Assembly: GCA_029204225.1 (NCBI GenBank)
Contig: MU831572.1
Coordinates: 98,317-162,316 of the forward strand
Origin: Diphasiastrum complanatum
Lineage: Eukaryota; Streptophyta; Lycopodiopsida; Lycopodiales; Lycopodiaceae
Direction of reading: 5' to 3'
Length of the DNA: 64,000 nucleotides
A program made the translations under genes and the position numbers. The notes below the pieces were generated by a model. The model was given only the letters and a program-made list of their open reading frames with translations, made no database searches and was not told where the DNA came from. Each line of letters starts with the position of its first letter. The first letter of the stretch is position 1. Below, piece by piece: positions 36,891 to 49,885 of this stretch.

Positions 36891-38385
36891 ACTTTAAATT
36901 TTTTTGTAAGCTTTAGAAATTTAAATGCAGCAATCTTACAGAAAGTGTTATGTCTATTGGTGGCTTTTGTTTTTGTCCTTAAGCATGTTTTCTCGTGTTG
37001 ATGCATAATTGTTTTCCACATGTTGATGCATAATTGGTGTTCTCGTATGTATGTAGGAAGTAAGGTTTCGATATCCTTAACAAATTGCACATCTTTGGTT
37101 TTGGTAAGACCCAGTTTGTTGACTGTGCCTATCCTTCACATGAAAATATAGTTCATCAATAAATGAACAAAAATGAATCAAATCAAATGCTTCTTGCATG
37201 AAATATTTGTTGAAATCACTTTGAATCTTGAATACAATTAGCTTTTAATTGCAATTTTTTGTGTTCGCATAAGTCTTTTGCAAAGCTTTGTTGATATTCT
37301 TAGAGAAATGTTTGCATGATTGAAGTGGTTGACGTTTCTAGTTTTATAGGTTTTATTGCATGTGTTGTGATAGCAAATATTTCTAAAGATAATTTTGGAG
37401 ATGTTTTGACCTATTGTCCATTCATAATTTTGATAGGTTTTTGAGGCATGTCACAAAATCAGCTACGAAGTTAAGATTGCAGTTGCACCATATAGTATGG
37501 GTACATTTGTGAAGCATATCAATGACCTCATTTATAAGGAAACAAGAGGCGTGCTGAGGATCCTCTTCTAGAATGTTATCAATGATGCAATGTTGTGCAC
37601 GGAGCATGCTGGCTGGAAGACTCTTACCTGCTATGGATGTTGTCTATGGTTTAAAGAGACAAGGAAAAATCCTTTCTGGTTTTGGAGTCTAGCTTATAAG
37701 TTAAAATGGTGTTTTTGAATACCAGCTTCAGTTGATTATACTATCTTCGAGAACTCCATTAAGTAGGGCTTTAGTTTATGATATACTTTTCTTATGAGCT
37801 ACTGAAGGATTCTAGCATGACTGCAAGCCTCACCTTGTTATGAATTTACAGATGTCGCTTTTTTTGAATGTATTTCATCATTGGCATGGCACCATCTCTT
37901 GAGATAATGAAAATGATGGACGATTAAAGTTTGGATGTCTTTGTTGGAGACCTCTAATGTACTTGCTACTGTGCAATTTGATGTTGTTATATCTCTTTTT
38001 GATCCTTTCAAGCATTGTTTAACTTTTTTTTTTTGCATCAAAATTCTGTTGCCACGGTTACAAAAACATAATTGTAGTTGAATCGATCATGCTAGTGTAA
38101 GCTGTAGATTTAATGCTAAGGTTTTATTGTTTGTCTTATTTTTGGGTGGAGGACAACTACAAATTAGTGCAGGAGATTAGACGACAAGCTAAAATTTTTC
38201 ACAGTTTTAAACCTTAGACAATTTGTTTTAATAAGATTTTTTAGACAATTTTTTAATTATTGTAGGATTCACGAGGCTATGTTTCAAAAATTCTAGGATT
38301 CCATCAATATTAATTTTAAAAGACCCATATATGAACATTTGTATAGAAAAATTTAGTATAACTCCAAAGAGGATTCCCGATCACT
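36891..38385. other. No gene recognised
   Basis: AT-rich, with many short words in common with the preceding repeat. No N-terminal acireductone dioxygenase exon was found here although one was sought. Confidence 0.4.
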
Positions 38386-38544
<159 letters not shown>

Positions 38545-39163
38545 CAGTATCAAGTCTTCTTCAGTTCACAACTCAATAAGAGAAGTTATGTTCATACTAT
38601 TGTAGAATTTATTATGCTTAATTATTGGAAGCCGCTACGATAAGAGAATAGTCTTTGAACGAAATTCTAGGATTTACTTAGTAACATCTCACTACTTATT
38701 CTGTGGAAGCAAGTGGGTTATTAATAGTTATGCTATAGTGTAGTTTCGTGATGGCCATAGTTTTCTAAAGTTTGTAAACCATCGAGTACAGTGCTGGTAT
38801 CACAACCTTTGCCACGTATTTCCCCAATAAAAAAATTATCATGAAAAATGTCGAATACATCAAACACTGGAAGTACTTTAATGACGATTTTCAGTTTTGA
38901 GGACTTGACACCGACTGAATATTACAGTTAAGCCATGCTAGGTCAGGTTTATTGGTTGATATTTATGATAAAACGTTGTAGCCAGCATACAATAACTTGA
39001 ACATAATTTGCATGCCTCTAACGTGCTAGCAGTTGGGGATCTGAGTTCTAGAAGTGGGATGCAGTTACCAATCTGTTTCTAGCTGGACTTAAAAGAGAGT
39101 GAAAGGCCAATCTAATCAACTATTTAACTTTTCATTCACAAGATACAATAACAGTAAGACCAG

Positions 39164-40330
39164 ATAAGCTTCCCAATTATGAGCACAAGATCAAGAACTT
39201 TTCTGAACCGCATATTCATTTAGACGAGGAGATTCAATATTGCTTGGAGGGCAGTGGTACTGCTTTAAAGCCACATTGATAGTGACCTGGAATTAGAGAT
39301 TCTATTTTTATCCTTGTGCATGTGTTAAAAGCTAAAGGATATTGGTCAAGCGGTGAAGCTCCTAGATGTCCTGTAGTGGACAGGGTTCAGGGTATGTTAC
39401 CCCAGTACATTGTAAAAGAGCAACTATGGTCTATAACGAGCCCTAAAGCGCCTAAATTTTCATTTCAGCGAAATACATGAGCAGTTTTGGGTTTTCTTTT
39501 TTCTGGAAGGATTTTAAACTTCTTAGTGCGTTTCGGGGAATACTAACAGGTGTATTGCAGGCTATTTTGATGTACGAGATCCCCAGGATCGATGGATTTG
39601 TATTTGGGTGAAGAAAGGAGACATGATCGTGCTTTTTGCGGGAAGCTATCATCGTTTCACCTTGGACGCTAATAACTACATCAAGGTCCACATATCTTAA
39701 TATAGATAAACAAATTTTTTTTAACTATAAACTTTTTCCATTAAATTTTTTTTATGCTTTTATGATCTACCTACAACTGCTTGTGCCAGGCCATGCAACT
39801 TTTTGTTGGAAAACCTCTGTGGACACCCTATAATCGACCCCAAGATGATCATCAGACAAGGTAATTGCGCCTAAACCCTTCATGAGTTTGTGGTTTCAAC
39901 CTTAAACGACATAGGGAAAAGGCGAATGCTATATTTCACATTGGAAAAAAGTGCAATAATTTGGTATAGGGACCAGACTTATGTGGATTTGTTCGATCTT
40001 TATTGGAGCTCTCTTGCATTGCGAGTAATATTGCAATCTCAGTTTAAAATGCCGTCCCTTAATCTACTTCGAAATCTGGAAAATGACCTATGGTTAACCT
40101 TTCACTTACAACATTTTCTATTTGTAATTGTGATAGTCTGTCTAGTTTTTAATGCGGCGTTGTGTTTGGTTAACGAGCATTCTACAAACACATAGAGGCT
40201 TCTACTTACTATGTAGGACTTGAAATCAGGAGTTACACTCACTTTTTGTACCATTCTTTACATTATACTTGATTCACTCATGTCACCTTTTGGCAGAAAG
40301 GACTACGTGAACCACTTCTTACAGGGGTAG
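39164..40330 (+). CDS. ARD: Acireductone dioxygenase, last four exons
   Basis: The exons are 39164-39256, 39561-39685, 39790-39860 and 40297-40330, with GT/AG borders and matching phases. They read [20 protein letters not shown], then [20 protein letters not shown] and [16 protein letters not shown], then [20 protein letters not shown], then [11 protein letters not shown] and a stop. This is the cupin enzyme of the methionine salvage cycle, which cleaves acireductone to the keto acid that becomes methionine. The HxHxxxE ligands (HIHLDEE) and the third His (YHRF) are kept, so the 3-His-1-Glu metal site is intact. The first about 80 residues (the AWYMDD...LPHHR part) are not found upstream. Either they were lost, or they lie beyond a very long intron. 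No stop or frameshift is seen in these exons. L-F-A-G replaces the usual L-P-A-G before SYH. Activity is uncertain without the N-terminal exons. Confidence 0.85.
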
Positions 40331-40723
40331 CAGGATGCAATGATCGCGCATTAATCGAAACCGTACCCTTTGTTCAATGTCAATATTTTGCTCCGACTTG
40401 GCATTGTAGAATCATGATATGTGTATAGATGAGGTGTTTAGGGTATTGATATCAGAGTACTTTGTGGATTGAGTGCTTGATTGTGGAGTTAATACATGAA
40501 ATTTTTTTTCTGGATAATTATTGGCGCGCTGGATGTGCTTGGGCGCGTGGCTTCTCGCATGCTCTACATATTGCATTGCATTCTTGTGTCTTCCTGCATG
40601 CACAAAGAGAATAACACAAAATAGGAGATCAATTGGTCGTTCTCGTGATGTTCTCCTGGCTGTTCTCGCTGCTTGGGGAGGGCTGCTCTTCTTTGGAAGA
40701 ACTACATTTCACAAATTCTAGCA

Positions 40724-41265
40724 TCAACAATCTAGGTTACTTTTGGCTAGGTTATAGGATACAGATGCTTGGAACATGATTCTCTCAAGAACATTGGTAG
40801 CAGAAAGAAGAGGCAATATCCCTGGAACAGCTTCGTAGCACTCAATATTCGAACTAGGAACCGGAGCCATCTTTCTTTCTGAGCTGGAAGCTGCCAGAAG
40901 TACGAGCAACAAGGGAATACCACCCGAGTCCAATATACATCTACAATTTCGAGCGCTTTCTTTTGCCTTTGCTCTTAGCTTTTTCAAACTGTCTAACCTT
41001 GTTGATCCTTTCATGTAGGCGTCCTCCAGCAAGACCTGCATCTGGCCTAAATCAAATTCACATTAAGGACTGAAATTTGTGCATTTATAACAACCTAGCC
41101 TGAATAAGTCTGCGAAGTCCTTATTACTTAAAATTTGCATGGTTGCCAGGCAAGTGTTGTGGCCAGCCTCCAACAACCTTTCGATGTTGGCGCAGTCGTA
41201 AGTTGTGTATGCAATCTCCCACTAGCTGCAACTGTTGGAATGGACGCACTACTGGCCAGCATGAC
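40724..41265 (-). pseudogene. U-box/ARM-repeat E3 ubiquitin ligase fragment
   Basis: On the minus strand 41206-41095 reads [18 protein letters not shown] then [12 protein letters not shown], matching the plant U-box (SGxTYDRxxIxxWLxxGxxTCPxTxQxLxxxxLxPN). A piece PTVAASG just upstream, in another frame, would be its start. From 41041 the frame gives RLDSLKKLRAKAKESARNCR then CILDSGGIPLLLVLLAAS, the linker and first ARM repeat of PUB-type ligases, and ends at 40724. Such proteins pair an E2-binding U-box with ARM repeats that hold the substrate. The Cys-Pro of the U-box has become Cys-Leu, the U-box end is missing and frames change, so it is a pseudogene. It lies tail to tail with the dioxygenase gene 0.4 kb away. 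Confidence 0.7.
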
Positions 41266-41437
41266 ATTTTGCATTTTTCAACTGTCCATTTTTATTCTTA
41301 GGAAAGGATGTTAGTATGTCGAAGTGAACCTAACCTTTCTTGTAAGGCCACAAAGGAGGTACTTGCCACGTTTTCTTACCACATGGTTTGTTGAAGATAC
41401 AAAGATTTTGCATCGGTGGTGAAGTTCACACGTGCTA
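41266..41437 (+). other. Possible decayed LTR before a primer site
   Basis: The stretch precedes a perfect primer binding site and ends GTTCACACGTGCTA, like the CACACGTGTGAATTCAACA end of the A and B copia LTRs. The LTR start is not visible. Confidence 0.35.
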
Positions 41438-41449
41438 TGGTATCAGAGC
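41438..41449 (+). promoter_or_regulatory. Primer binding site, initiator-Met tRNA
   Basis: TGGTATCAGAGC. The sequence after it (GATCTGATCTAG...CTGTACGGA...CACACGTGTGAAATCAGCCC, 41588-41643) resembles the leaders of copia A and B (B: GTACGGAATTTTAGG, CACGTGTGAAATCCGCCC at 51785-51823). Confidence 0.8.
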
Positions 41450-44400
41450 TTCATGCTTTGAAGAGGTGAGGGTGTATACATCATATCATTAGTGTTTTTG
41501 CTTGCAGGAACTCGGATTTTGGAGAGGGATTCAAACTCACTGAGAAACAAGCAATCTGTGGATCATAAGTGGATCAAATCAAGGCTGATCTGATCTAGCG
41601 GAGCTCTGTACGGACAAAGAGCTCACACGTGTGAAATCAGCCCTCATTAATGAGCGCTACTTCTCAAGGAATGATCCAAATTTGATGTTCTATAGCTTGT
41701 TGGATAGATATTGTAAGAGTAGAATATGTTGCTCTTGTTTCTAAATCAATTTGATTTGTTTTTAGAAGAGTTTTAGGCACAATAGGACCTGGACCTGGAA
41801 AGCCATGGTAAAGATGATGGCTTGAATATAGTAGGAATTTTTTTTTTTGGGAAGGATTAAGTTTCGACCCCACAAGTAGTTTATTGTGTTAATTCATGCC
41901 TGCTCAAGAAAGGTTTGCTTTGTGTGTATGATGGTATTGAAAGCTGGGATTATATTATGCTTCAAAATGCACACTGTGAATCCTAGAAAAAGAGCCTCAT
42001 TTTTCCCTTTGAAACCATGAAGACAACATTGTCTTCGTTCTGAATTATATTTGCTTGAAGATTTTTTAACATTTTGGAGTTCCACAAGATTGTAGTTTGG
42101 TACTAGACTATTGGGATTTTCGGGTGCTTCCATTATATGGTATGGAGAAGTGTGTGTTTCCCACAAATACGAAAGAGATATGGATACTATTAGTCTGAGA
42201 TTCAATATCTTTTTGGAAGGTGATAAGCCCACACCAAATTGTATGAATTGTATGGCCACGAGGAGACTACAGTCTGGAATGTGTACGAAACGCACTCTCT
42301 GAAATGGCTCTGAAAAATTCCAACTTGCCATTTAGAATGTCAAAGGGAACAGTTATTTTTTATTTTTTTGGGGGCCTCATTTTTATGAGGTTATTGATTA
42401 ATCAGTCCTTGGGGCAAAATCTCAGCTCCAAAATAGAATGTAGTTGTTAAAAATATGTATCATGTATGTATTTGTATTCCTTTCATTATACATGCAGTTT
42501 TGTATGATATGGTTTGAACTACATGTGTGTCATGGATGGTTGATAATTACTGTTGTCTTTAGTCCCCATTAGTTGTTGCCATGAAAAGAATCTCCTTGTA
42601 TGGATTGACAGTGTGAAAACAATAGTTACATTTTTCTATGAAATGGTTGATATCAGTGTTGGGTAGGTATTGAAAATTTTAAGATCAGTCGGATCCTGAA
42701 CCCTAGTATTACATTTTCAAATTTTTTGTTACCAGCCTAGTATTGGTATAGGCATGTTTACGAGTTGATGGCTAGTATCAATGGGATTGGTATTGATTGC
42801 AAGGGTGATACCACCTGGGTATAAATATATAACACTCTCTTGAAGAGTCACACTTTTTTGAAGAGCAGTAGGCAATTATTAAAAGGCACGACCTTTTGCA
42901 AATGCAAAATGCGCACATATGATTTGAAAATCCAATACATTGTTGGTGCCCACCAATGTATTTGGGATACCATAACTAGATTGTGGTTGTTCACCAAGAA
43001 AAATTTGATACTATCTTGGCAAAATTTGTATGTTTGCTCCTAGTTTGGGCATCAATACCGAACAAACACCCTCGACTATGAAGTGTTGCATCAAGAATAA
43101 AAATGAAGCATATGAGAATAATGAAAGAATCTCAAATATCGTCAATCAATATTCTGCCTGCTAGGGTGAGTACCTTGACATGTGGTGCTCTGTCTATAAA
43201 GCATATGATGTATCATCAAAGCTACACATCTTGGATCCTCATATGAGATTAGGGAACAAAGCATGACTAGGCGATCTTGAAAGAGACAATTGTAGCTCAC
43301 TCTGATCTCATATTATATTGGGTATTGGAAGATAAAATGTTGCTCTATCTCCACTTCATTTGTAGTGCATAACACTCATATTTTGTTTTCTTGGGGAGTC
43401 CCATGGAAACACCATGTCTCCACATGTAAGTGGTGGGACGAAACCTAGAACTTGCCCATATTGAAAAGGAGGCGATTTGATAATCCGAAATGAAAGTACT
43501 GTGTCGTAATCAAGTTTCTTCTTGTATCCATCTCCAGGAAATGAGTTTGATAAAAATCCAGCTTGAACCACAATGGGCCATGCTAGGATTGTTGGATATA
43601 AGCTCGGCAAATGAACTTCTGATATATGAGTTAGATCGTTCATATGGAAATGCCCAGTAATTCCAATGGCTTTGAAGCTTGAGAGTACCATGATAGGAAA
43701 TACTCTTGCTCATAGATCTTCCGGGTGATGCAAGTGCTACACGTGGATATCTTGATTCCCTAGTGTCAATGTCCTATATCTCCAATGTAAGTGATAGAGA
43801 GCAACTTTGTTTTACACCAATAGTGTTGTCCACCTGTTGAGATATCCCACCCTCTATCTTAAAGCAACCCAAAATCCTTTCATATTTCGCAATATAGACA
43901 ACTTCTTGTCAATATAGAAACTAAACTTCCTTAATCTTCTACATGATGCAATACAGAGTTGAAAGCTTGCTCGAAGTCCTATTGAAAAGAGACACGATTT
44001 TAGCTCAGAGTACAATATGTTATATGATTTTAGCTTGCTCGAAGGGACACAAAATGCTTTTTTAATCTTCTATCGAAAACAAAAGCTATCTAAAGAAACT
44101 ATACTATGTAAATAGACACGATTTTAGCTCAGAGTACAAGATGTGGCCTAAGGGAAAAAGAAGGTATAAGTTATGAATGAAGCAGCACCAACTCTTACAA
44201 ATCTGCCCAATCATCCCAAAGTTAATTGTTGATGTGAGGGAAAGGCGAGAGCTAAAATGAGCCCCCTTTAATCAACATCACCTCAAACTTAGCAATCACA
44301 CCAAATGCAACTTTAATCAACATGACCTCAAACAAGCAATCACAACAAATGCAACGGTATTTAAAAGCTTTTGGATAAATTCTTACAAGTGAAGATGTTT

Positions 44401-44797
44401 CCATGGAGTAACTTAAAAGTTAATGCTATTAGATCAACCATTAACCATTACATTATTTGCATGCACATATGACTAAGACCCACTTCTAAAAACCAAATAA
44501 AGCAAAACAATTTTGTAATGGCCTATACACAAGCTTTTATTAAGGCAGGGCCCTTGTGGCTTGCCACTATCTCTTGTTTCTTATGTGATTGATCCACACA
44601 TGTGAGTACGGCTGTTGTATGGACATGAATAGTAAATTAACTTACCTAAGCGATTTTTTCAAGTTCTTATTAAATTTAAATCTTCTATGTGTAATAGATG
44701 CAAAATTTCTACAATGTTGATGGTGCTAGATGTGCTTTCCATTATGTCTAAAGATCAAAGGGCATAATTAGAACTTTGTGATTTGACTTTCTTCGAA
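41450..44797. other. Copia leader remnant, then no gene recognised
   Basis: 41450-41645 is a leader remnant of the A/B copia family. From there to 44797 no convincing gene is seen; frames of up to 145 codons (for example 41894-42331 minus) have no motif and unlikely composition. Confidence 0.45.
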
Positions 44798-44809
44798 TGG
44801 TATCATAGC

Positions 44810-47800
44810 TTTGTTGCACCTGCTATTGGAAGAGAATTCATTTCTAGTGAATGATTTGGAGGTATCACCAATTCTAAAGCTAGCTCATGACTACTTGGCT
44901 GGATCCAAGTTGGAGGCTAAGTCTTTGACTTCCTAACTTGCTTTAGGGCCTTTTGACAGTGTCACCCCTCAGAGTCTTACGGGGCACATTTGGTACTCAT
45001 GAGTCAAAACACCTCGGCCGAAGGCTCTTCCTTGGCGGAATGGCTTGGGAGGGTGGCCCTTCCCCCACCCCTTTAATAGCACCAAGTTGGATTAAAGTTT
45101 ACACACACGTGTATAAAGAAGTTTGTTCACTTTTAAAAATAAGGTGAAAAAGTTGAAGATTATTCAATCTGCTTATGGCACAATTGTACAAGCCACGTGT
45201 TTGTCATTGTGTCATTGTTGCCCAACTAGTAACTGCTGATGCCGAGTCGACTCATAGCAAGAGTCACGACTCCCGCTCGATGCTTTCAAGTTTCTATGCT
45301 GGGCCCTGGGGCCCTCGATTTTGAAGAAGTGCACTTCTACGTTTAAATGACGATGAATGCTTAAGCGCAGCATCATCTTTCAAATGGTCAGCTGCGGCTC
45401 ACACGTGATCCACAATGCTCCAGCAGCTAGAGGGAATTGCGGCAAGAATTGGATCGTGTCGCCTGTGCCCAGCAAGGAGTAGGGCGAATGAGAGTCGAGA
45501 CAGTCTTAACTCTTGACTCTTCTTCTCTGTCTACTGTGTTTATGAACATGGATCGAGTGCAGAGTGCAGAGTGCTCGGCTTTTGATATCAACGCGATTTT
45601 GGATTCGCTATGCATCCACGTCACGCGAATCCGCGATATTTAAATATTGCATGTGGCATGGGGCGTCATGGACTTTGTGGGCTGATTTTGTTTTCGTATT
45701 TCCGGTGAATGAATGAATGGACGTCCTGCATACATAGCTCGTGAGTTGTAATTTGTTGAATCTTTGCTCTAAGCAGACTAAGCACTTCGTGGTGGAACCA
45801 AGTCCAACCGTCCTTTGAACCAACAACTTGCTCTCTTGAATCTCTGCTCTAAGCACTTCGTAGTGAACCATCCTTTGAACCAACAGCTTGCGAAAGCTTC
45901 AGAGCCGCTGCAGTCACGAGTCCTCAGTCACGATAGCTGGAGAGGGACCAGCGACATCGAAAAGTGAGCCACGGCACATGCTGACAGCTGAACGCTATTA
46001 TAGGAGTAAGCTGGTTGCTCAGCGCTGAACAGTGTATTGTTTTAGAACGTGAGCGCTAGCTGTTGCAAAATTTACGAAGCACAGACTCGTGAACGCAGCT
46101 GGCTGCTGGCTGGTCCTTCGTCGATACCCCAGAAACGCATAACTGTTCGCTAGCGTCGTCACCGTCATGGTCAATGCTGCATGCATCATCTTTTATTTAT
46201 TTTTGTCTTCTCTTGGACCTTGGTGGAAGTTCGTCTTCGCTTGGTGCATCTTTTTGGTATGAAGCCAGCCTCCAGGAATCACGATACGTATCATCATATC
46301 ATGATAGTGTCCACTGTGTACTATCAGCATTTGAACTTAAGTTTTAGTTATGATTGCAGCTGAGCTAGGTGAGCAGTTGCCATTTACCAATGAGCTGGCC
46401 TTCAATAGTTACCTGCCTTTAATGGTGTCCTTATACACCTGTTACCGTTGTGCAGTAGTTATGGCCACGATAGCCTTGTAAAAGCAACTAGTCACACTCC
46501 AAATTAAACCAATTATGCAAAGTGCAATGCACACTCCAACTAGTCACACTCCAATTATGCAAAGTGCACAAATCTCTTGAGCTTGCTGCCCCAGTTAGAA
46601 TTTGGTACCGCTATGGACCTTGCCACCTTGGTCCTTGGCCATTACCTAAACTGCAAACATCAGAGATTCAGAATCAGTGTTTAGGAAAATATGTGAAGTA
46701 TGGGAACAGAACCGGCAAGATTTTTGAAAACCCGATATAATAAGATATTTAGCGAATTTTATACAAGCACATAAACTCTTTTATGAGTAAATGCATTCAA
46801 AAAATTGAGAAGTTCTATAAAATGGAGGTTTTTTGAGGATAACTTAAAAGAAGTTTCTCGAGCACTGATCAAAATCATCTTTTTTAGTGCAAATTGTAAA
46901 GATCAAAATCGTCTACGATCCTACATTTGTTTATCATTTCATTTCATTGATTTATATAGGGCAAACAACAAACTCAAAATTAAGCAAATAAGGATGAGCA
47001 TCAGTGTTAAGAACATTGAACAATCAACGATTCATAACTTCATCAAACATCATATCAATTAGTTAACCAGCACAATGCACATGCCATCATCGAGGGCGAT
47101 AGTCGCTCCAGCAATAAGGATTCCAAAAAATTGCAATGTAAGTCTCCCCTAGCCACCTACCCACGATAGTGGTAGGGAGTGGGCTAGGGCAATGCAATGC
47201 CCTAGCCTAGACTTTGTGCAATGTAATTTTGCCCTAGCTCCCTCCCTACCCGCGGTAGTGGTTACTTGATCACCAATGTTCAAAATGTCATGTGACCACT
47301 ATGGAGGCCAATACTTCATTGACATGTTGCCAAAAAATTACCTTAACAATAGTAACACAAAATATCAATGTCAATGTCAAGTAGCGTACATTTTACTTTC
47401 ACCTCACAATAAGGAAAGACTTGAAATGTCACATATATGTTTATTATATGCTACATTTTCTCTAGCATCATATACAATGCTCTATAAAAATCGACACTTT
47501 TTTATCTTTAACTAAAAAATCCTATATCATTAAAAGAACGTGAACATTAACTCCTATAAAGTGTGAATATTCCCATCAATTTATCATGCTAAAAAATCGC
47601 TAACCATCTAAATGATTTTATCCTATAAAAGTTTTCAGTTGTCTAGCATTTTCATATCCTATGCAATTTTACGAATGTTGATTAATTATAAAAGTTGGTT
47701 TCATTCTCAAGAGAAGTCGCCTTTTCCGAACATAGGCCTATTAGAATTCGAATTTCAATCTCCAAGGATTAAGATTCAAGCGTCAAGCCCTCAAAGGAGA

Positions 47801-48964
47801 GTTTTAAAATTCAACACGTTAGCCTTTAAGGTATTGAAAATTGGTTTTTGGTGGTTAGCTTTTAAGGTATTGAAAATGGTCTTTTTTGTGATCCCTGCAT
47901 CCAATACTGAACAATCTAAAAATTATGGCTAGGCCAAATGGCCATTGAATTGAGTGTAAAAGCTAATAGATATTTTTCAAGCATAAAGGATGTTGAGGAA
48001 GACCTTTTTTCCTCTGAAGGTTTTTTTCTCTGAATACAATTTTCATGTGAATTCTTTCTTATATGGACATTAGATTTTATAACATGCCAAACATGGTGAT
48101 TGATGTATGACATGAATCTTTGCATCAAGTAGGGCAAAATGAACAAAAAAAAAAAAAAGATTTCAGTGTCAGATAATAATAAAAAAAACTCATTGTAATT
48201 GTTATGTCCATGTCTTGTATGTGGGATTCGGAATAATTCTTGACATGAGTAGCCGGTACTCCAGTGTATAGGGTTATTAGTTATTAGTTACGCCACGTCG
48301 TTCCGGACTTGGCCGGTAATGTAATTAATAATCTTAAGATGGCCCAGAACTATAATTGGACTTATGGAGCACTTGCATGTTGTTTGATTGCTATTATGCA
48401 AGAATAGGAAATCAATTGCTTTTGATAGAATTGGAGGGATCCTAGAGGACATATTCTATATCTTTTGGAGATTATATAACTTGGTGGAACTCGCCCTACT
48501 CGTCATTCCAAACTCATGTTTTCAAGAGCCAGGATCTCTTCTCTTTTGCATTCAATCACCATGGCTTGGAGGTGAAGTGGTTAGGGATTTGACTATTTGT
48601 AAAATTTCATCATATTGTGTTTAGATCTATTGTGATCAAGAAATCATCATTCTATGTGCTAGGACTTGCTAGAAGAGAGAAAAGGAGAGGCTAGATTGTT
48701 TCCAAATCTTTGTGATTTCTTTGTAGTGGCTTTCATTGACTGGCTAGTTGTTTCAGACCATAGATGCTATTATTCATGTGACATCCGAATTCTGGATATT
48801 CTTGGCTTATAAAACCAAGTGGTTGTTTATCCATGAATAAATCTTCTTCTAGTTTTGCATGCAAGAAAGCCTATGGATTTTGAGATCATGAGCCACTGCA
48901 TAAGCAAATAACAAGCGAATTGATGTGTGTTAGACTACTGGTGAGGAAGTTTTAGTGTAGTCGA
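44810..48964. other. No gene recognised; local duplications and a hairpin
   Basis: 45000-46150 has clearly more G+C and CpG than its surroundings and a TATTTAAATA box at about 45637, as a host promoter could have, but no coding sequence follows. Short tandem duplications lie at 45762-45893 (CTCTAAGCACTTCGT, CCTTTGAACCAACA) and 46487-46571 (ACTAGTCACACTCCAA). At 47182-47207 GGCTAGGGCA and TGCCCTAGCC pair across a 6-base loop. GGCTTATAAAACC (about 48807) and AATAAA (48837) may be remains of an LTR. Confidence 0.4.
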
Positions 48965-49855
48965 TCCCATATTTCTATGAAAAACCTTTCGATTCGAGTC
49001 TTTCGGGTACTCGAATTTGAACTCCCTCTGAATCACTACTATGTCCCCATGGTAATTCATGTTCACCATGTGCTTGCTTTACTTCTGTTGTTGCTAGCTC
49101 ATAGTAACTCCTAATAATTTCATAGCCGATTAAATCATTGTCTGCTATGTACTTTGACTCATTGAATTTGACATCTCGAGCAACTTTTATTCTTCCAGTT
49201 TCAGGTATGTAGACTTGATAATATGAAGAATGTAAAACGAATCCAACCAAAAAATCTTGTTCTGTCTTTTCATTGAGTTTCTTTCTCAATTTGTCTGGTA
49301 TGTGCATATAAACTGCACATACAAATGTCTGAACATGAGCCATAGTTGGCTTCGAATTCCACCATATTTTGTGAGGAGTTTTATCCAGTATTCTAGATTT
49401 CAGAATTCGATTATGAAGATAGTTTGACGTAGCCACTGCTTCAGCCCACAACTGCTTTGGTGCTTTCGCATGAGCCATCATACACCTGGCAGCTTCCATT
49501 AGTGTACGATTTCTTTGTTCAGCAATTCCATTATGCTGAGGTGTGTATGATGCAGTCTTCATATGCATAATACCTCGACCAGTACAGAAAGTTTTGAATT
49601 CGTTGAAAATGTACTCACCTCCATGATCTGTGCGAATTTGCTTCAACTTGTTGCATGTCTGCTTCTCAACCCAATTCGTATACTCAACGAATTTCTCGAA
49701 AGCTTCTGCTTTTGTACGAATAAAGTATACTACAACAAAAAGTCATCAATCAATGTTATGAAGTATTTTGCATCACCTAAAGACAATACTCCGAACGGTC
49801 CACAGACATCCGAATGTACAATTTCCAATACCTTGGTTACTTTATTGAGCTGGTA
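48965..49855 (-). pseudogene. Ty1/copia integrase fragment, different lineage
   Basis: On the minus strand the region from 49855 reads EIVHSDVCGPFGVLSLGDAK and FITLIDDF (integrase core start). After frameshifts the frame from 49646 has IRTDHGGEYIFNEFKTFC and TASYTPQHNGIAEQRNRTLM (second Asp and catalytic Glu), then ARCMMAHAKAPKQLWAEAV and the post-core part to GFS. RT and other domains are absent. The wording differs from elements A and B (TPQHNGIAEQRNR instead of SPSQNGVAERKNR), so this is another copia lineage. Confidence 0.85.
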
Positions 49856-49885
49856 AGAAATGGGAACAGAGAATGAAAGATTTTT

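Noticed and set aside
41894-42331. Minus-strand reading frame of 145 codons
   Set aside because: No recognised motif and no codon or domain pattern; it lies in decayed repeat DNA.
43356-43691. Minus-strand reading frame of 111 codons
   Set aside because: Composition looks random, no family motif, and the neighbouring frames are equally poor.
44798-44809. TGGTATCATAGC as a primer binding site
   Set aside because: It has a mismatch to the initiator tRNA complement, and neither an LTR end before it nor a gag after it is visible.
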